Notes: a model not told the origin generated them from the sequence alone. A DNA stretch of 64,000 bases from Gammaproteobacteria bacterium MOLA455 (GCA_000511875.1 AZIN01000001.1:372001-436000), one strand, 5' to 3'. Shown: positions 30,333-41,673, counted from the stretch's first letter. Numbers and translations are program-made.

Positions 30333-33300
30333 ATGACCGACAAAATCAGGCAGGCAGCAGAACAGCGTATTCTAATTCTCGATGGCGCCATGGGCACCAT
30401 GATCCAACGTCACGATCTAGAGGAAGACGATTTTCGAGGCCAGCGCTTTGCCGACTGGCACACTGACCTAAAAGGCAATAATGACCTGCTAAGTCTTAGC
30501 CAGCCTGACATTATTTGCGATATCCATCGCGCCTATCTAGATGCTGGTGCAGACATCATTGAAACCAACACCTTTAACTCGACGACTATCTCTCAGGCCG
30601 ATTACGATATGCAGGCGATCTCGCGTGAGATCAATGTTGTATCGGCACAGCTTGCGCGCAAAGCCGCGGATGAGTTTTCTACTGCCGATAAACCGCGGTT
30701 TGTCGCCGGTATTCTCGGCCCCACCAGCAGAACCGCTTCCCTATCGCCGGACGTCAATGATCCCGGCGCCCGCAATGTGACCTTCGACGAGTTGGTGGAA
30801 GCCTATATAGAGTCCACCGAAGCGCTCATAGAGGGCGGCGTTGATACCATTATGGTGGAGACCATTTTCGATACATTAAATGCCAAAGCAGCATTGTTTG
30901 CGGTGCAGGTGGTCTTCGAGAAGCAGGGTTTCGAGCTGCCTATCATGATCTCCGGCACCATCACCGATGCCAGTGGTCGCACGCTCTCAGGTCAAACCCC
31001 GGAAGCCTTTTGGAACTCCGTACGCCATAGCAAGCCAATCAGTGTCGGCCTAAATTGCGCCCTTGGGCCAAAAGAGCTGCGCCCTCACCTATTGGATATC
31101 GCCACGGTTGCCGACACTCTGGTCAGCTCTCATCCCAATGCTGGCCTGCCTAACGAATTTGGCGGCTATGATCTGGACGCCGATGCAATGGCCGAGACTG
31201 TGGCGGAATTTGCCAGCGCTGGCCTATTGAATATTGTCGGCGGCTGCTGCGGCACCACCCCTGAGCATATTCGCGTAATTGCCAAAGCTGTGGCCAATAT
31301 AACGCCACGTGTCATACCTGAAATCGCGCCAGCCTGTCGTCTCTCCGGACTCGAGCCCTTTACCATTAAGAGTGACTCGCTATTTGTGAATGTTGGCGAG
31401 CGCTGTAATGTTACCGGTTCAGCGGTCTTTAAACGTCTGATTCTCGAAGAGAACTACGATGCGGCCCTAGAAGTTGCCCGCCAGCAGGTGATTAACGGCG
31501 CACAAATTATCGATGTGAACATGGACGAAGGCATGCTTGAGTCATTGCCGGCCATGGTTAAGTTTTTAAATTTGATTGCTGGCGAGCCCGACATTTCCCG
31601 CGTACCGATTATGGTGGATTCGTCAAAATGGGATGTGATTGAAGCCGGTCTAAAATGTATTCAAGGCAAATCCGTGGTCAACAGCATCAGCCTTAAAGAG
31701 GGTGAAGCTGAATTTATCGAGCGAGCCAAGCTGTGCAAAAAGCACGGTGCCGCAATTGTTGTCATGGCCTTTGACGAAGAGGGACAGGCGGATAATCTTG
31801 AGCGTCGCAAGCAGATCTGCCAGCGCAGTTACGACATACTGGTAAATGATATTGGCTTCCCGGCTGAGGATATTATCTTTGATCCAAATTGCTTCGCCGT
31901 AGCCACCGGCATTGAAGAGCACAATCGCTACGGTCTCGACTTTATTGAAGCCAGCGGCTGGATCAAACGGAATCTACCCCATGCAATGATCAGTGGCGGT
32001 ATTTCCAATGTGTCATTCTCTTTCCGCGGCAACAATCCAGTCCGTGAAGCGATTCACTCAGTATTTCTCTACCATGCCATTCGCGAAGGTCTGACCATGG
32101 GCATAGTTAACGCCGGTCAGCTAGCTGTCTATGACGATCTGCCGGAGGAACTGCGCCACGTGGTTGAGGATGTAGTTCTGTTTCGCAACGCTGAAGGCAC
32201 GGAGGCGCTGCTGGCAATTGCCGACAAATATCGCGGCGACGGCTCCAAGCAGGCTTCAGTGGAAGATCTCAGCTGGCGTGATGCCGACGTTAATCGCCGC
32301 CTCGAGCACAGCCTAGTTAAAGGCATTACCGCCTATATCGAAGAAGATACTGAAGAGGCACGGCAACAGGCTGAACGTCCACTGCAGGTTATTGAAGGCG
32401 CGCTGATGGACGGTATGAATATCGTCGGCGACCTATTTGGCTCGGGTAAGATGTTTCTCCCTCAGGTAGTCAAATCTGCCCGGGTCATGAAACAGGCCGT
32501 GGCCTATTTACAGCCCTTTATCGAAGACGAAAAAGACGCCGCCGCCAGCACTAATGGCAAAATTCTTATGGCTACCGTAAAAGGTGATGTTCATGATATC
32601 GGCAAAAATATTGTTGGCGTGGTTTTACAGTGTAACAACTATGAGGTTATTGACCTCGGCGTGATGGTGTCTGCGGAAAAAATTCTTACCACTGCCCGTG
32701 AAGAGAACGTGGACATTATTGGCCTCTCCGGTCTGATTACCCCCTCTCTCGATGAAATGGTAACCCTGAGTAAAGAAATGCAGCGTCAAGGTTTTACCGT
32801 GCCACTGATGATTGGCGGTGCGACTACGTCCAAGGCCCACACTGCGGTAAAGATCGCCCCAATGTACCAGAACAATCAGGCTATTTATGTCTCTGACGCC
32901 TCCCGTGCCGTGGGCGTCGCCAGCAAGCTGATCAGCAAAGAGCATCGCGATAGCTTTATCGCCGACATCCGCCGTGACTACGACGCAGCGCGACTGCGCA
33001 CAGCTAACAGAACGTCCCGGGGAACTCTCTTCACCTACTCGGATGCGATCAAACAGAAACCGCAGATTAACTGGCGCGACTATCAGCCGACCCTCCCTGC
33101 CAGCTCTGGGATAACTGTGATCAACGACTATCCGCTGGAAACCCTGGTACCCTATATCGACTGGACACCATTCTTTATTACCTGGGATCTTATCGGTAAG
33201 TACCCGAAAATTTTACAAGACGAGGTAGTTGGAGAAGCGGCTAGCACATTATTTGCCGACGCTCAGGCGCTGTTGAAAGATATTATCGACAATAAGCGTT

Positions 33301-34001
33301 TAAAGGCACGGGCGGTTTTTGGTCTCTGGGAAGCCAATACAGTTAATCATGATGATATTGAACTCTACGCCGAAGATGGCTCGACTAAGGCTACTCTGCA
33401 CCATATTCGCCAGCAGATTCAGAAGCCCGGCGCCAGTGAAGAGCTCTGCTCACTGGCTGACTTTGTTGCACCGAAAGAGACTGGCTTAAAAGATCACATT
33501 GGCGCCTTTGCTGTGACTACCGGAATAGGTGCGGATGAGTTAGCCGCAGAATATGAAGCCCAGCACGATGACTACAATGCGATTATGGTGAAAGCTCTAG
33601 CGGACCGCTTGGCTGAAGCCTTTGCTGAGCACCTCCATGAACGTGTGCGTCGCGAGCACTGGGGTTATGCAGCGGACGAGACCTTGGATAATGAAGCCCT
33701 GATCAAAGAGAAGTACCGCGGTATTCGACCGGCCCCAGGCTACCCTGCCTGCCCAGATCATACAGAGAAAGGCACATTGTTTGAGCTGCTGGATGTGAAG
33801 AACAATATTGGCCTCGAGCTGACTGATAGCTATGCCATGACACCAGCGGCGGCGGTCAGTGGTTGGTACTTTGGGCATCCGGATGCAAAGTATTTTAATA
33901 CCGGGAAAATTGCCCCGGATCAGGTTGAGTCCTTGGCTCGGCGTAAAGGTAGTGCACTGGCTGATTTAGAGCGTTGGTTGACACCGGTGCTGATTGATTA
34001 G
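30333..34001 (+). CDS. metH: Cobalamin-dependent methionine synthase
   Basis: A 1222-residue four-module enzyme moving a methyl group from methyl-tetrahydrofolate via cobalamin to homocysteine. Residues 1-325: homocysteine domain with zinc cysteines in GLNCALGP and [11 protein letters not shown]. About 350-610: pterin domain ([18 protein letters not shown]). About 640-880: cobalamin domain with the B12-ligand motif DVHDIGKNI. About 890-1222: reactivation domain with RRKGS and [15 protein letters not shown], binding AdoMet. All modules are complete. No cobalamin riboswitch is visible upstream. Confidence 0.97.
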   Translation: MTDKIRQAAEQRILILDGAMGTMIQRHDLEEDDFRGQRFADWHTDLKGNNDLLSLSQPDIICDIHRAYLDAGADIIETNTFNSTTISQADYDMQAISREINVVSAQLARKAADEFSTADKPRFVAGILGPTSRTASLSPDVNDPGARNVTFDELVEAYIESTEALIEGGVDTIMVETIFDTLNAKAALFAVQVVFEKQGFELPIMISGTITDASGRTLSGQTPEAFWNSVRHSKPISVGLNCALGPKELRPHLLDIATVADTLVSSHPNAGLPNEFGGYDLDADAMAETVAEFASAGLLNIVGGCCGTTPEHIRVIAKAVANITPRVIPEIAPACRLSGLEPFTIKSDSLFVNVGERCNVTGSAVFKRLILEENYDAALEVARQQVINGAQIIDVNMDEGMLESLPAMVKFLNLIAGEPDISRVPIMVDSSKWDVIEAGLKCIQGKSVVNSISLKEGEAEFIERAKLCKKHGAAIVVMAFDEEGQADNLERRKQICQRSYDILVNDIGFPAEDIIFDPNCFAVATGIEEHNRYGLDFIEASGWIKRNLPHAMISGGISNVSFSFRGNNPVREAIHSVFLYHAIREGLTMGIVNAGQLAVYDDLPEELRHVVEDVVLFRNAEGTEALLAIADKYRGDGSKQASVEDLSWRDADVNRRLEHSLVKGITAYIEEDTEEARQQAERPLQVIEGALMDGMNIVGDLFGSGKMFLPQVVKSARVMKQAVAYLQPFIEDEKDAAASTNGKILMATVKGDVHDIGKNIVGVVLQCNNYEVIDLGVMVSAEKILTTAREENVDIIGLSGLITPSLDEMVTLSKEMQRQGFTVPLMIGGATTSKAHTAVKIAPMYQNNQAIYVSDASRAVGVASKLISKEHRDSFIADIRRDYDAARLRTANRTSRGTLFTYSDAIKQKPQINWRDYQPTLPASSGITVINDYPLETLVPYIDWTPFFITWDLIGKYPKILQDEVVGEAASTLFADAQALLKDIIDNKRLKARAVFGLWEANTVNHDDIELYAEDGSTKATLHHIRQQIQKPGASEELCSLADFVAPKETGLKDHIGAFAVTTGIGADELAAEYEAQHDDYNAIMVKALADRLAEAFAEHLHERVRREHWGYAADETLDNEALIKEKYRGIRPAPGYPACPDHTEKGTLFELLDVKNNIGLELTDSYAMTPAAAVSGWYFGHPDAKYFNTGKIAPDQVESLARRKGSALADLERWLTPVLID

Positions 34002-34049
34002 GGTCAAGCTGGTAGCGCAGCTGCAGACAGGGCCTGCTGTCAACTGATG

Positions 34050-34127
34050 GCGTTATTGTCACCTATGCCCTAGCGTTATTGTCACCTATGCCCTAGCGTT
34101 ATTGTCACCTATGCCCTAGCGTTGTTG
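34050..34127. repeat. 23-bp tandem repeat, three identical copies plus a partial fourth
   Basis: The unit begins GCGTTATTGTCACCTATGCC and ends CTA; copies start at 34050, 34073 and 34096 and are identical, with a degenerate partial copy from 34119 (GCGTTGTTG). It lies in the gap between metH and a DUF2970 gene. Perfect identity suggests recent expansion or slippage, so the locus may vary in copy number between strains. Confidence 0.85.
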
Positions 34128-34236
34128 CAGCCATAGGCAAACCCAAATCTCTCTGGGCATATAAAAAATATACCCGAGCGAGTAGACTGGCCAGCCCTCA
34201 ACAATTACATCTATAACAGGTTAAGAAGAAAAGCCA

Positions 34237-34473
34237 ATGAGCGAAGAAAATCCAGCAATCGACGATAAACCAAAGAAGAAAAAAACCAATATTGGCGCGC
34301 TAGTTAAAAGTATTTTAGCCGCCGCAATTGGTGTCCAGAGTAACAAAAACCGTGAGCGTGACTTTGAGGAGGGCAATCCATTAGCGTTTATTATTGGCGG
34401 CTTTGTCTTCACCGCACTGTTTATCGGAACTATTGCCACAATCGTGGGCTTTGTACTCAGCACTAACGGCTAG
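34237..34473 (+). CDS. DUF2970 family membrane protein
   Basis: A 78-residue protein with a lysine-rich N-terminus, the DUF2970 block VKSILAAAIGVQSNKNRERD and one C-terminal transmembrane helix (IIGGFVFTALFIGTIATIVG). Function unknown; small inner-membrane proteins of this type are common in gamma- and betaproteobacteria. It stands alone between the tandem repeat and a bidirectional terminator. Confidence 0.8.
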   Translation: MSEENPAIDDKPKKKKTNIGALVKSILAAAIGVQSNKNRERDFEEGNPLAFIIGGFVFTALFIGTIATIVGFVLSTNG

Positions 34474-34517
34474 CCTGCAAAAATAGCGCAAGAAAAAGAC
34501 TGTATAAAAAAGAACAC

Positions 34518-34553
34518 AAAAAAAAGGGGCTGCATCACTGCAGCCCCTTTTTA
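34518..34553. terminator. Bidirectional terminator between the DUF2970 gene and a TonB receptor
   Basis: AAAAAGGGGCTGCA-TCAC-TGCAGCCCCTTTTT: a perfect 9-bp GC-rich stem, A-tract on one side and T-tract on the other, between convergent genes. Confidence 0.9.
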
Positions 34554-34582
34554 GTACTTCTTTTTAACTAAGCTAACATTGT

Positions 34583-36964
34583 TTAGAAGCTGTACTTAGC
34601 TTGCAGAGCAATGTTCAATGGACGGTTGACGAAAGCGTAGTAAGAGTTACCAGCACCACCAGTCAACGTTCCACCCAGCGGCGTGTTGCCACCAAAGTTA
34701 ATCACCGTCTCATCGGTGAGGTTGCGACCCAGCAGAGCCACTTCCCAAGCACCTTCAGAATCACTGATAGCAATACGTGCGCTGACCTGAGTCGATGCAT
34801 CTTGCTTAGTGCGTGGATCCAAGTTTGAGGCGTAGAGGTAGTCATCCATATAGACCAGATCGACTGATGCATTAAGCACCAAACCTTCACCTACATCACC
34901 CATCCAAGCGGCACCAATATTGGCCTGCAGTTCTGGCGTGTACTCTTTACGCTGCCCTTCCACATCGCAGAGTCCGGCAAAATCAGCCGAGTCAGGCGTC
35001 TGACCAAAGTAACACTGTGAGTTAGGGAACTTGTCATAGTTAAAGTCCAAGTAAGCAGCGGAACCGGTCAAAGTAACGTTATCTGACACAGCCCAACGAC
35101 CATCAGCTTCAAGACCCTGTACCGTCGCTTCACCAGCGTTGGTAACGTTAAAGCCCAGAGTGCCATCAAACTGAGAAACCTGCAGATCGGTATACTCGGT
35201 CATGTAAAGAGCGATATTAAGCTCTGCAGCACCATCGGCTAGCGTCATCTTTGAGCCCAGCTCAATACTGGTGGCCTCTTCACGATCGAATTCCCAGCTA
35301 CCAGTAATCGGGTTTCCACTTATCGGGTTGCCCGCGTTGTTGACCGCCGCATCTGGATGGCCATTAGAGCGCGCATCAAAACCACCGGACTTAAAGCCCT
35401 TGGTCCAAGTCAGGTATGCCATTGTGTCTTCATTGGCATCCCACTCGACAGTAACTACCGGCGTAAATGAGCTGTCATCAAGCTCGCCAACAATCGTTTC
35501 ATAAGGTTCTATGGCAAAAATACCCCAGAGCGCGTTGTAAGCTCCGGAAACCTGATCAACAACAACCGGTGACTGATACTCTCCGCCAAAGGCTGCGACA
35601 GCCTTGTGCTGCTGAGTGCGTTCTGCATCCTTAGTCTCTTGAGTATAACGACCGCCAACAGTGAGTCGCAGATCTTCGGTCAATGTCCAAGTACCCTGAG
35701 CGAATGCAGCCCAGAGGTCGCCTTCCTGATTAAAGCTACGATCAGTAGACGCGCCAGGAGCAAAAGGCGCCAGAGTTGGAGCCAGTCCAGCCAGCACATC
35801 GCCAATTAACGTTGGAGTAGGCAGGCTAATTTGATCTTTGTACTTTAACTCAGTTGACTGAAAGAACAGCCCGCCGATATAGTCAAAGTCACCGCCAAGA
35901 TCTGAGGTGAAACGGAATTCTTGGCTAAACTGCTCGTACTCTTCCTGACGCGCTGCGTCAAAAATAGCGGCACCAGAGAAGTCACAGTCACAGTTCTCGT
36001 CAAATTCATATTCAACAAAGCCAGTTACGGATGTCAGAGAGAAGCCATCCATATCCCAGTCTACAGTCAAAGTCGCATCGCTGACTTCGTTATCACTGAA
36101 ATGGCCATTGTTGTCGGCGCTGTAGTTAAGCCCAGATTCAACCGGAGAGGCAACAGCAGCAGAAGGAATGCTATTCAGCACGGAGATATGATCTGGCGTA
36201 CCAATGCTGTTGTAGACTTCCATATTACGACCAATAGTATCGAAGGTTGAGCGCGATAATTTCAAGTTCGCAGTCACATCTTCACTGACATCCCAACGCA
36301 GAGAAGCGCGGATAACCTGTTCTTCTTCTTGCTGCTCGTCCTGACCAGATACAGTGTTAAACACATAACCGTCCAGAGTGCGATCGAGAATGGCGATACG
36401 ACCGCTGACGTTTTCGGTGATCGGGCCAGACAACATTACACGCAAGTCTTGCTCGCCGTGATCTGGCTCATACAATGCTGTCACCGAACCTTCGAACTCA
36501 TCTGTAGGCTTGGCACTGATCTGGCTAACGGCGCCGGCAATACTGTTTTTGCCGAAGAGGATGCCCTGTGGACCACGCAGTATCTCTACGCGTTCCATAT
36601 CGATCATCGGGATACGAGCCAGTTGATCACGGCCGTAGAAAATACCGTCGTTGTAAATACCTACAGACTGCTCAAATCCGGGGTTAATACCGGAGCTGAT
36701 GCCGCGAATAGTAACAGTGGTGGAAATACCAGTTTCGTTGATGCTGAAGTTAGGGACCAACTCAGACAAGCCCTGAAGATCGACAATACCTGCATTGGAC
36801 ATTTTTTCAGCAGTTACGGCTGCAACCGAAACTGGAACGTCCTGCAGTGACTCTGCACGCTGCTGTGCTGTGACTACGATTTCTTCCAACATTGCCGCGT
36901 TAACTGCGCCGGCGCTAGCGGTAATGGCTAAGGCCAAAAGTGACTTCTTTAGTACTCTTTTCAT
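34583..36964 (-). CDS. TonB-dependent receptor
   Basis: A 793-residue outer-membrane receptor. A signal peptide (KKSLLALAITASAGAVNAA) is followed by the TonB box and plug start LEEIVVTAQQRAESLQDVPV, the plug signature VEILRGPQGILFGKNSIAGA, and a 22-strand barrel ending in the C-terminal Phe (ALQAKYSF). This plug type is common in marine gammaproteobacteria and sphingomonads for uptake of varied carbon sources. The ligand is unknown. A GGGGGG run precedes the ATG. An extracellular-loop CDCD-type cysteine pair is present (DENCDCDFSGA). No linked SusD-like or ABC gene shows the substrate. Confidence 0.9.
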   Translation of the reverse strand: MKRVLKKSLLALAITASAGAVNAAMLEEIVVTAQQRAESLQDVPVSVAAVTAEKMSNAGIVDLQGLSELVPNFSINETGISTTVTIRGISSGINPGFEQSVGIYNDGIFYGRDQLARIPMIDMERVEILRGPQGILFGKNSIAGAVSQISAKPTDEFEGSVTALYEPDHGEQDLRVMLSGPITENVSGRIAILDRTLDGYVFNTVSGQDEQQEEEQVIRASLRWDVSEDVTANLKLSRSTFDTIGRNMEVYNSIGTPDHISVLNSIPSAAVASPVESGLNYSADNNGHFSDNEVSDATLTVDWDMDGFSLTSVTGFVEYEFDENCDCDFSGAAIFDAARQEEYEQFSQEFRFTSDLGGDFDYIGGLFFQSTELKYKDQISLPTPTLIGDVLAGLAPTLAPFAPGASTDRSFNQEGDLWAAFAQGTWTLTEDLRLTVGGRYTQETKDAERTQQHKAVAAFGGEYQSPVVVDQVSGAYNALWGIFAIEPYETIVGELDDSSFTPVVTVEWDANEDTMAYLTWTKGFKSGGFDARSNGHPDAAVNNAGNPISGNPITGSWEFDREEATSIELGSKMTLADGAAELNIALYMTEYTDLQVSQFDGTLGFNVTNAGEATVQGLEADGRWAVSDNVTLTGSAAYLDFNYDKFPNSQCYFGQTPDSADFAGLCDVEGQRKEYTPELQANIGAAWMGDVGEGLVLNASVDLVYMDDYLYASNLDPRTKQDASTQVSARIAISDSEGAWEVALLGRNLTDETVINFGGNTPLGGTLTGGAGNSYYAFVNRPLNIALQAKYSF

Positions 36965-37161
36965 GTTTCCCCCCTGGGAATTAGTCTTTTTTGAAAATCT
37001 GTTGCTTGATTTTTCTAGTTATAGGCGTTATTTCCAACCGCCTTCGATTCCATCCCTAAACCCTAACCTCCTTCCTGCTTACTTTCTCTGTTACATGCTT
37101 ATTCGCGTTTCAACATTGAGAACTATCCCACAAGCTCGCGCTAAGCACCATACTTTAGGGA

Positions 37162-38940
37162 CTAAGCCTGCAAAAAATCTGCCGGCTCAAGGGCATCAAA
37201 ACTGTCAGCGCCCAGGATCAACGCAGCCAAATAGCCGCTGTTGCGCGGCAGTATTTGCGTTGAGAAAAATTCCGCCGTAGCGATCTTCTGGTTATAAAAA
37301 CGGTCTGTCGAGCCAGCGGCCAATCGATCCTGAGCCGCCGCTGCTAATTTCACCAGCAACCAGTAAGAAACCGTATTTCCGTACATCATCATAAAGTTGT
37401 ACGCGATACCTTGAGAATCACTGCTATTTTCTAAAACGTAGTTGAGCGCTTCTTGACACTGCTCAATTGACTGGCGCAGTCGATTGCGCAAGTTAACCAC
37501 GCCGCCATGGGCTGATGCCAACTGGTCCACAGTTGCCTGCATGTCAGCCAGTAAAACCCTCACCACTTCGCCACCGTCACGCAAGCATTTACGGCCTATA
37601 AAATCGAGTGCCTGAATACCATTGGTGCCTTCATAGATCGGCAAAATACGCGCATCGCGCATATGCTGTGCCGCGCCAGTCTCTTCAATAAAGCCCATGC
37701 CGCCGTGGACCTGAACACCTAATGAGGTACTCTCCATAGCAACTTCGGTACACCAGCCTTTTACCAGTGGCGTCAAAAGCTCGACCATCTGTGCACTCTG
37801 TGCACGGACCTGCTCATCCGGGTGATGAGAACTGCGATCCTCTGCCGCAATCGCGTAGTAAGACATGGCTCGACCACCTTCTGTCAATGCACGCATTTGC
37901 ATCAGCATGCGCTTCACGTCTGGGTGATGAATAATCGCCGCGCGACCTTCAACACCAGAGGCTCGGCCCTGAACCCGATCCGTGGCATAGGCGACAGCCT
38001 GCTGGTAAGCGCGCTCGCCCAGGGAAACACCCTGATGACCAACCGACAGACGGGCATTGTTCATCATCGTGAACATGCACTGCAGGCCTTTATTTTCCTC
38101 GCCAACCAAGTAGCCAACCGCACCGCCGTTGTCGCCAAAGGCCAGAGTACAGGTGGGGCTCGAATGGATCCCTAACTTGTGCTCAACACCCACGGGCTTA
38201 ACGTCATTGCGCTCACCCAGGCTGCCATCTGCATTTACCAAAAACTTGGGCACCAAAAATAGTGAGATGCCCTGATTGCCTTCTGGGGCATCAGGACGAC
38301 GGGCTAAGACCAGATGGATAATATTGTCGGCGCAGCTGTGGTCGCCCCAAGTGATGTAAATTTTTTGGCCACTGATCAAATAGTGGTCGCCATTTAAGAT
38401 CGCCTTGGTTTTCACTGCAGACAGATCACTGCCAGCCTGCGGCTCAGTGAGGTTCATAGTGCCGGACCAGGCGCCTGAAATCAGATTGCCGAGATAGGTC
38501 TCTTTCTGTTCATCGCTGCCATACTGATTGAGAGCATGGACCACACCGCGAGACAGCATGGGCAACAAGCTAAAACCGCAGTTGGCGGTCTGCAGCATTT
38601 CCTGAACGGCAAGATCGACAACACTGGGGAAACCCGCGCCGCCATAATTGCTGTCGCCATTGAGGCAGCACCACCCAGCGTCAACCATCTGTCGATAGAT
38701 GGGATCTAATCCAGGAGAAGTCACCACCTCGCCATCTTTCAAAAAAGCTGGGTGTTTGTCAGTCTCATGATTGGTCGGCGCGACTACGTCTTCGAAAAAT
38801 TTGGCGGCTTCTGGCAGCACCACATCGACCATATCGCGACTTGCGTCTTCGAATCCTGGCATGCTGCAAATTTCAGAATAGTTAATAATCTCATCAAAGA
38901 TAAATGCCAATTCCTTCTGCGGTACTTTGTATACGCTCAC
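37162..38940 (-). CDS. Acyl-CoA dehydrogenase
   Basis: A 592-residue FAD-dependent acyl-CoA dehydrogenase of the long form with a C-terminal extension, which introduces the alpha-beta double bond in fatty acyl-CoA or related substrates. Seen: FAD/acyl region TMNLTEPQAGSDLSAVKTKA, ITWGDH, NNARLSVGHQGVSLGERAYQ and GGMGFIEETGAAQHMRDARI followed by LPIYEGTNGIQALD. A GTG at 38940 has GGGAG at 7-nt spacing; the ATG at 38946, two codons earlier, sits too close to it. The gene is monocistronic; chain-length preference is unknown. Confidence 0.92.
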   Translation of the reverse strand: MSVYKVPQKELAFIFDEIINYSEICSMPGFEDASRDMVDVVLPEAAKFFEDVVAPTNHETDKHPAFLKDGEVVTSPGLDPIYRQMVDAGWCCLNGDSNYGGAGFPSVVDLAVQEMLQTANCGFSLLPMLSRGVVHALNQYGSDEQKETYLGNLISGAWSGTMNLTEPQAGSDLSAVKTKAILNGDHYLISGQKIYITWGDHSCADNIIHLVLARRPDAPEGNQGISLFLVPKFLVNADGSLGERNDVKPVGVEHKLGIHSSPTCTLAFGDNGGAVGYLVGEENKGLQCMFTMMNNARLSVGHQGVSLGERAYQQAVAYATDRVQGRASGVEGRAAIIHHPDVKRMLMQMRALTEGGRAMSYYAIAAEDRSSHHPDEQVRAQSAQMVELLTPLVKGWCTEVAMESTSLGVQVHGGMGFIEETGAAQHMRDARILPIYEGTNGIQALDFIGRKCLRDGGEVVRVLLADMQATVDQLASAHGGVVNLRNRLRQSIEQCQEALNYVLENSSDSQGIAYNFMMMYGNTVSYWLLVKLAAAAQDRLAAGSTDRFYNQKIATAEFFSTQILPRNSGYLAALILGADSFDALEPADFLQA

Positions 38941-38946
38941 GACCAT

Positions 38947-39254
38947 TCTCCCTAGAATGTAAAAAAAATAACGATGCTTATATTCAATACTTTAGGAGCT
39001 AGCCGTCCTTACTGTAAACCTTAATCAATGACCATGTGGTCTATGGTCAATGGCATCTGGATACACGTTGAGGGCCTGCCAGCAGTTTTACGTTGCCAGA
39101 CTTCGACACTGGCCCGGGGGCTACCAGAGGTGGGTGGTAGAGAGAAGGCTGGAGAACATATCTGTTTGAATTTCCATACTCAGATTTCGATCTATTTAAT
39201 GCTTCAAGCGCAGCCTAAGCTGACCTCAAGGCATTAGCAGATAACCTAAGCAGC
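38947..39254. other. Intergenic stretch without recognised features
   Basis: About 300 bp between the acyl-CoA dehydrogenase and a DoxX gene. I see no credible gene, repeat or terminator. The open frame on the plus strand at 39028-39237 has no ribosome binding site and no family resemblance. Confidence 0.5.
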
Positions 39255-39704
39255 TTAATCCGCAGCAGCAGAATCTGGCCTAGTCACAGAATAAGCCCAA
39301 TAAAAGGCGACAAACTGCAACACCAACCGCACGTAGAGCGCGACAACAGGAATGTCCGGAAACCGTTCCGGGTTAAAGGCCATATACAGATTAGCCGGAT
39401 ACACGGCAATTAATAAGGCCACTAACCCGATACCAGCCAGCGCACGAAAACGGGGAATTAAAACTCCAATGCCCCCCATAATCTCAAAGACACCGCTGAT
39501 ATAAACCAAGGCCAAATGTCCGGGTATCCACGGCGGCATAATGCTGACATAGAACTCTGGTGCCACCAGGTGATGGAACCCAGCATAGGTAAAAAAGGCA
39601 CTTAATAACAATAGGAAAAACCGCTTCACCCAGCTTTTTGGCAGCCGCATAGAGTCAATTGCCCAGCGCAGCGGCCGCAATGGTTGAACAGTTTTCTCAG
39701 TCAT
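39255..39704 (-). CDS. DoxX family membrane protein
   Basis: A 149-residue protein with four predicted transmembrane helices. FFTYAGFHHLVAPEFYVSIM and GVFEIMGGIGVLIPRFRALA are the DoxX-type signatures. The family has diverse or unknown functions, including quinone-linked and redox-stress roles. It lies 30 bp downstream of the lipoprotein esterase gene on the same strand, so the pair may be an operon. Confidence 0.8.
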   Translation of the reverse strand: MTEKTVQPLRPLRWAIDSMRLPKSWVKRFFLLLLSAFFTYAGFHHLVAPEFYVSIMPPWIPGHLALVYISGVFEIMGGIGVLIPRFRALAGIGLVALLIAVYPANLYMAFNPERFPDIPVVALYVRLVLQFVAFYWAYSVTRPDSAAAD

Positions 39705-39734
39705 CGTTATGTCTCGCTACTGGTAGGGTCACGG

Positions 39735-41576
39735 CTAAAGAACTGATGAGGTGCCAAACTCTTTAATCAACTCTAAAGCGATCCGTTCTTGCTCACCACG
39801 GGCATTTACCTGCTCACACTGACCGTTGTTCCAAGACTGATAGCGGGCAATATCAGCGTTACCTATATTGATCAGGGTCTCCCATACTAACAGGCACTTT
39901 TCCAGATGGCTGGCATTGGTATCAGCAGCGATTCCCGCGAGCAATGTGTCCAGGGTTTCAGTCTCAAATTGCAGCCCCAAGAACTCATCTCGATCTAGGC
40001 GCACATAGGGTTTGCTCTTGCTGTTGTAGCGCTGCCATTCGAAGTTGAGAGACTGGTCTGGAATCCCCGAGAGAGCAAAGTCACCCCAGATATTGATGAA
40101 CGTGCGCTCCATCTGATCCCGAGCCTCACTCTCCGGGTAGATATAGGACGTCACAGGACCGTACTTAAAATCACCGGTCACAAAGGAGATATCAGTACCG
40201 TGAGCGGCGCCAAAAATAGATGGGAAGTCGATAAAGAATGACTTTTTCTGATCGTCCCAGTCAAAACGGTAGTTATACAATTGATCGTATCCCGCCAGCT
40301 CCATAGCACTTAAGGGCTCGTCGACTCCACGCGCCTTCCAGGCCTGAGAGCGAGTTCGCACCCAAAAGTTGTACAGCTGTGGATCTTTGATCCTAACCTT
40401 TGGCGGCAGCAGCTTAGTGAATGGGTAACTGGTCTGCATAAAATAGCGATGCAGGGCAAACCAGAGTGTGACTTCATCTTTATTGGCTCCGGATATCACC
40501 GGGACATTTTTCGCGTACTGCGGATCAGCCAAGGCCGCGGCGATACCCACCTTGGGAATCACAATGCCGTCAGCAGTGGTTAAAGGCGAGTAGTCAACGG
40601 TACCTGGCTTGTCGGTATAGAGGCCAATCAATTCCCGAGCATCGATGTTTTTTAAGCGTTGGCGCATGGCATCAGCTGACAGATCAGATTCACTGACACC
40701 CTGCTGAGCCAACAGCTTCTGAGTTATCTGCCAGGCACCCCGGGTAACAAAGGTGTCAGCGCCATTGAGATTGTAGGCGCTGTCTAAACTGCTAGTAGCC
40801 GTATAACCGGATTGCGCAATAGCACGGTGAAACAAACCCTTGGCCAGAGGTGAAGCCAGCAGCGCATAGACATTGTGCGCTCCGGCAGATTCACCAAATA
40901 CAGTCACATTACCTGCATCGCCACCAAAGCCCGCTATATTGTCGCGCACCCATTTCAACGACTGGATAATATCCAGATGACCGAAATTGGACGTCTGATC
41001 TTCACCGGTCTGCTGTCCCTGAATCGCCGGATGGGTAAACCATCCCAGAGCACCCAGGCGATAATTAATCGCCACAACCACAACATCTTTACGCGCTGCC
41101 AACTTGCTGTAATCGTAATAATCTTTTAAGCCTGTGGTATTACTCCCACCGTGAATCCACAGCATCACCGGATACTTGTTATCGGCGAAATCTTTTGGCG
41201 CACGGATATCCAAAAACAGACAATCCTCCGAGCCAATAACACCCTCAGCGCCACCTTCGACACCGCCATAGCGACTCGCCAGCTGCACACAGGCAGTGTC
41301 CTCTCGCTCGACTATCAGCTGCTCTGGAGCAGCTAGCTGGCGAGGGGCACGCCAGCGCAGATCGCCAATTGGAGCCTGGGCATAGGGAATATCAAACCAG
41401 CTGACCACCTCAGCACCAGCTTCCTCATCGGCACTGTCATAGAGACGACCCTGAGAAATACCAGTGGCGGTTTGGATTTTGTATTGGGGAAAGTTTTCTG
41501 GAACTGGCTGTTCTGGGGAGTTTAAACCGCAGGCTGACAGCAGCAAGAGACTGGTTATTGTCAAAATCATTTTCAT
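39735..41576 (-). CDS. Carboxylesterase family lipoprotein
   Basis: A 613-residue type B carboxylesterase. The N-terminus is a lipoprotein signal (LTITSLLLLSACGLN) with the lipobox Cys at 16. The nucleophile is Ser230 in VTVFGESAGAHN, with MLWIHGGSN as oxyanion region and AHGTDISFV supplying the likely catalytic His. Members hydrolyse diverse esters, such as p-nitrobenzyl esters. The membrane-anchored location suggests action on external or periplasmic esters; substrate unknown. Length is slightly above the family mean of about 550. Confidence 0.88.
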   Translation of the reverse strand: MKMILTITSLLLLSACGLNSPEQPVPENFPQYKIQTATGISQGRLYDSADEEAGAEVVSWFDIPYAQAPIGDLRWRAPRQLAAPEQLIVEREDTACVQLASRYGGVEGGAEGVIGSEDCLFLDIRAPKDFADNKYPVMLWIHGGSNTTGLKDYYDYSKLAARKDVVVVAINYRLGALGWFTHPAIQGQQTGEDQTSNFGHLDIIQSLKWVRDNIAGFGGDAGNVTVFGESAGAHNVYALLASPLAKGLFHRAIAQSGYTATSSLDSAYNLNGADTFVTRGAWQITQKLLAQQGVSESDLSADAMRQRLKNIDARELIGLYTDKPGTVDYSPLTTADGIVIPKVGIAAALADPQYAKNVPVISGANKDEVTLWFALHRYFMQTSYPFTKLLPPKVRIKDPQLYNFWVRTRSQAWKARGVDEPLSAMELAGYDQLYNYRFDWDDQKKSFFIDFPSIFGAAHGTDISFVTGDFKYGPVTSYIYPESEARDQMERTFINIWGDFALSGIPDQSLNFEWQRYNSKSKPYVRLDRDEFLGLQFETETLDTLLAGIAADTNASHLEKCLLVWETLINIGNADIARYQSWNNGQCEQVNARGEQERIALELIKEFGTSSVL

Positions 41577-41673
41577 AGCAAGCGTCTTTTTTTATTATTT
41601 ATGCACTCTAGTCAAAGGGCTGCGGTGCATTTACTTTACCTAATACATTTTACGTTTTGGCTCACAGAGACGA

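Noticed and set aside
36329-36850. 173-codon open frame antisense to the TonB receptor
   Set aside because: Overlaps the plug-domain coding sequence completely; composition is that of a reverse-frame shadow.
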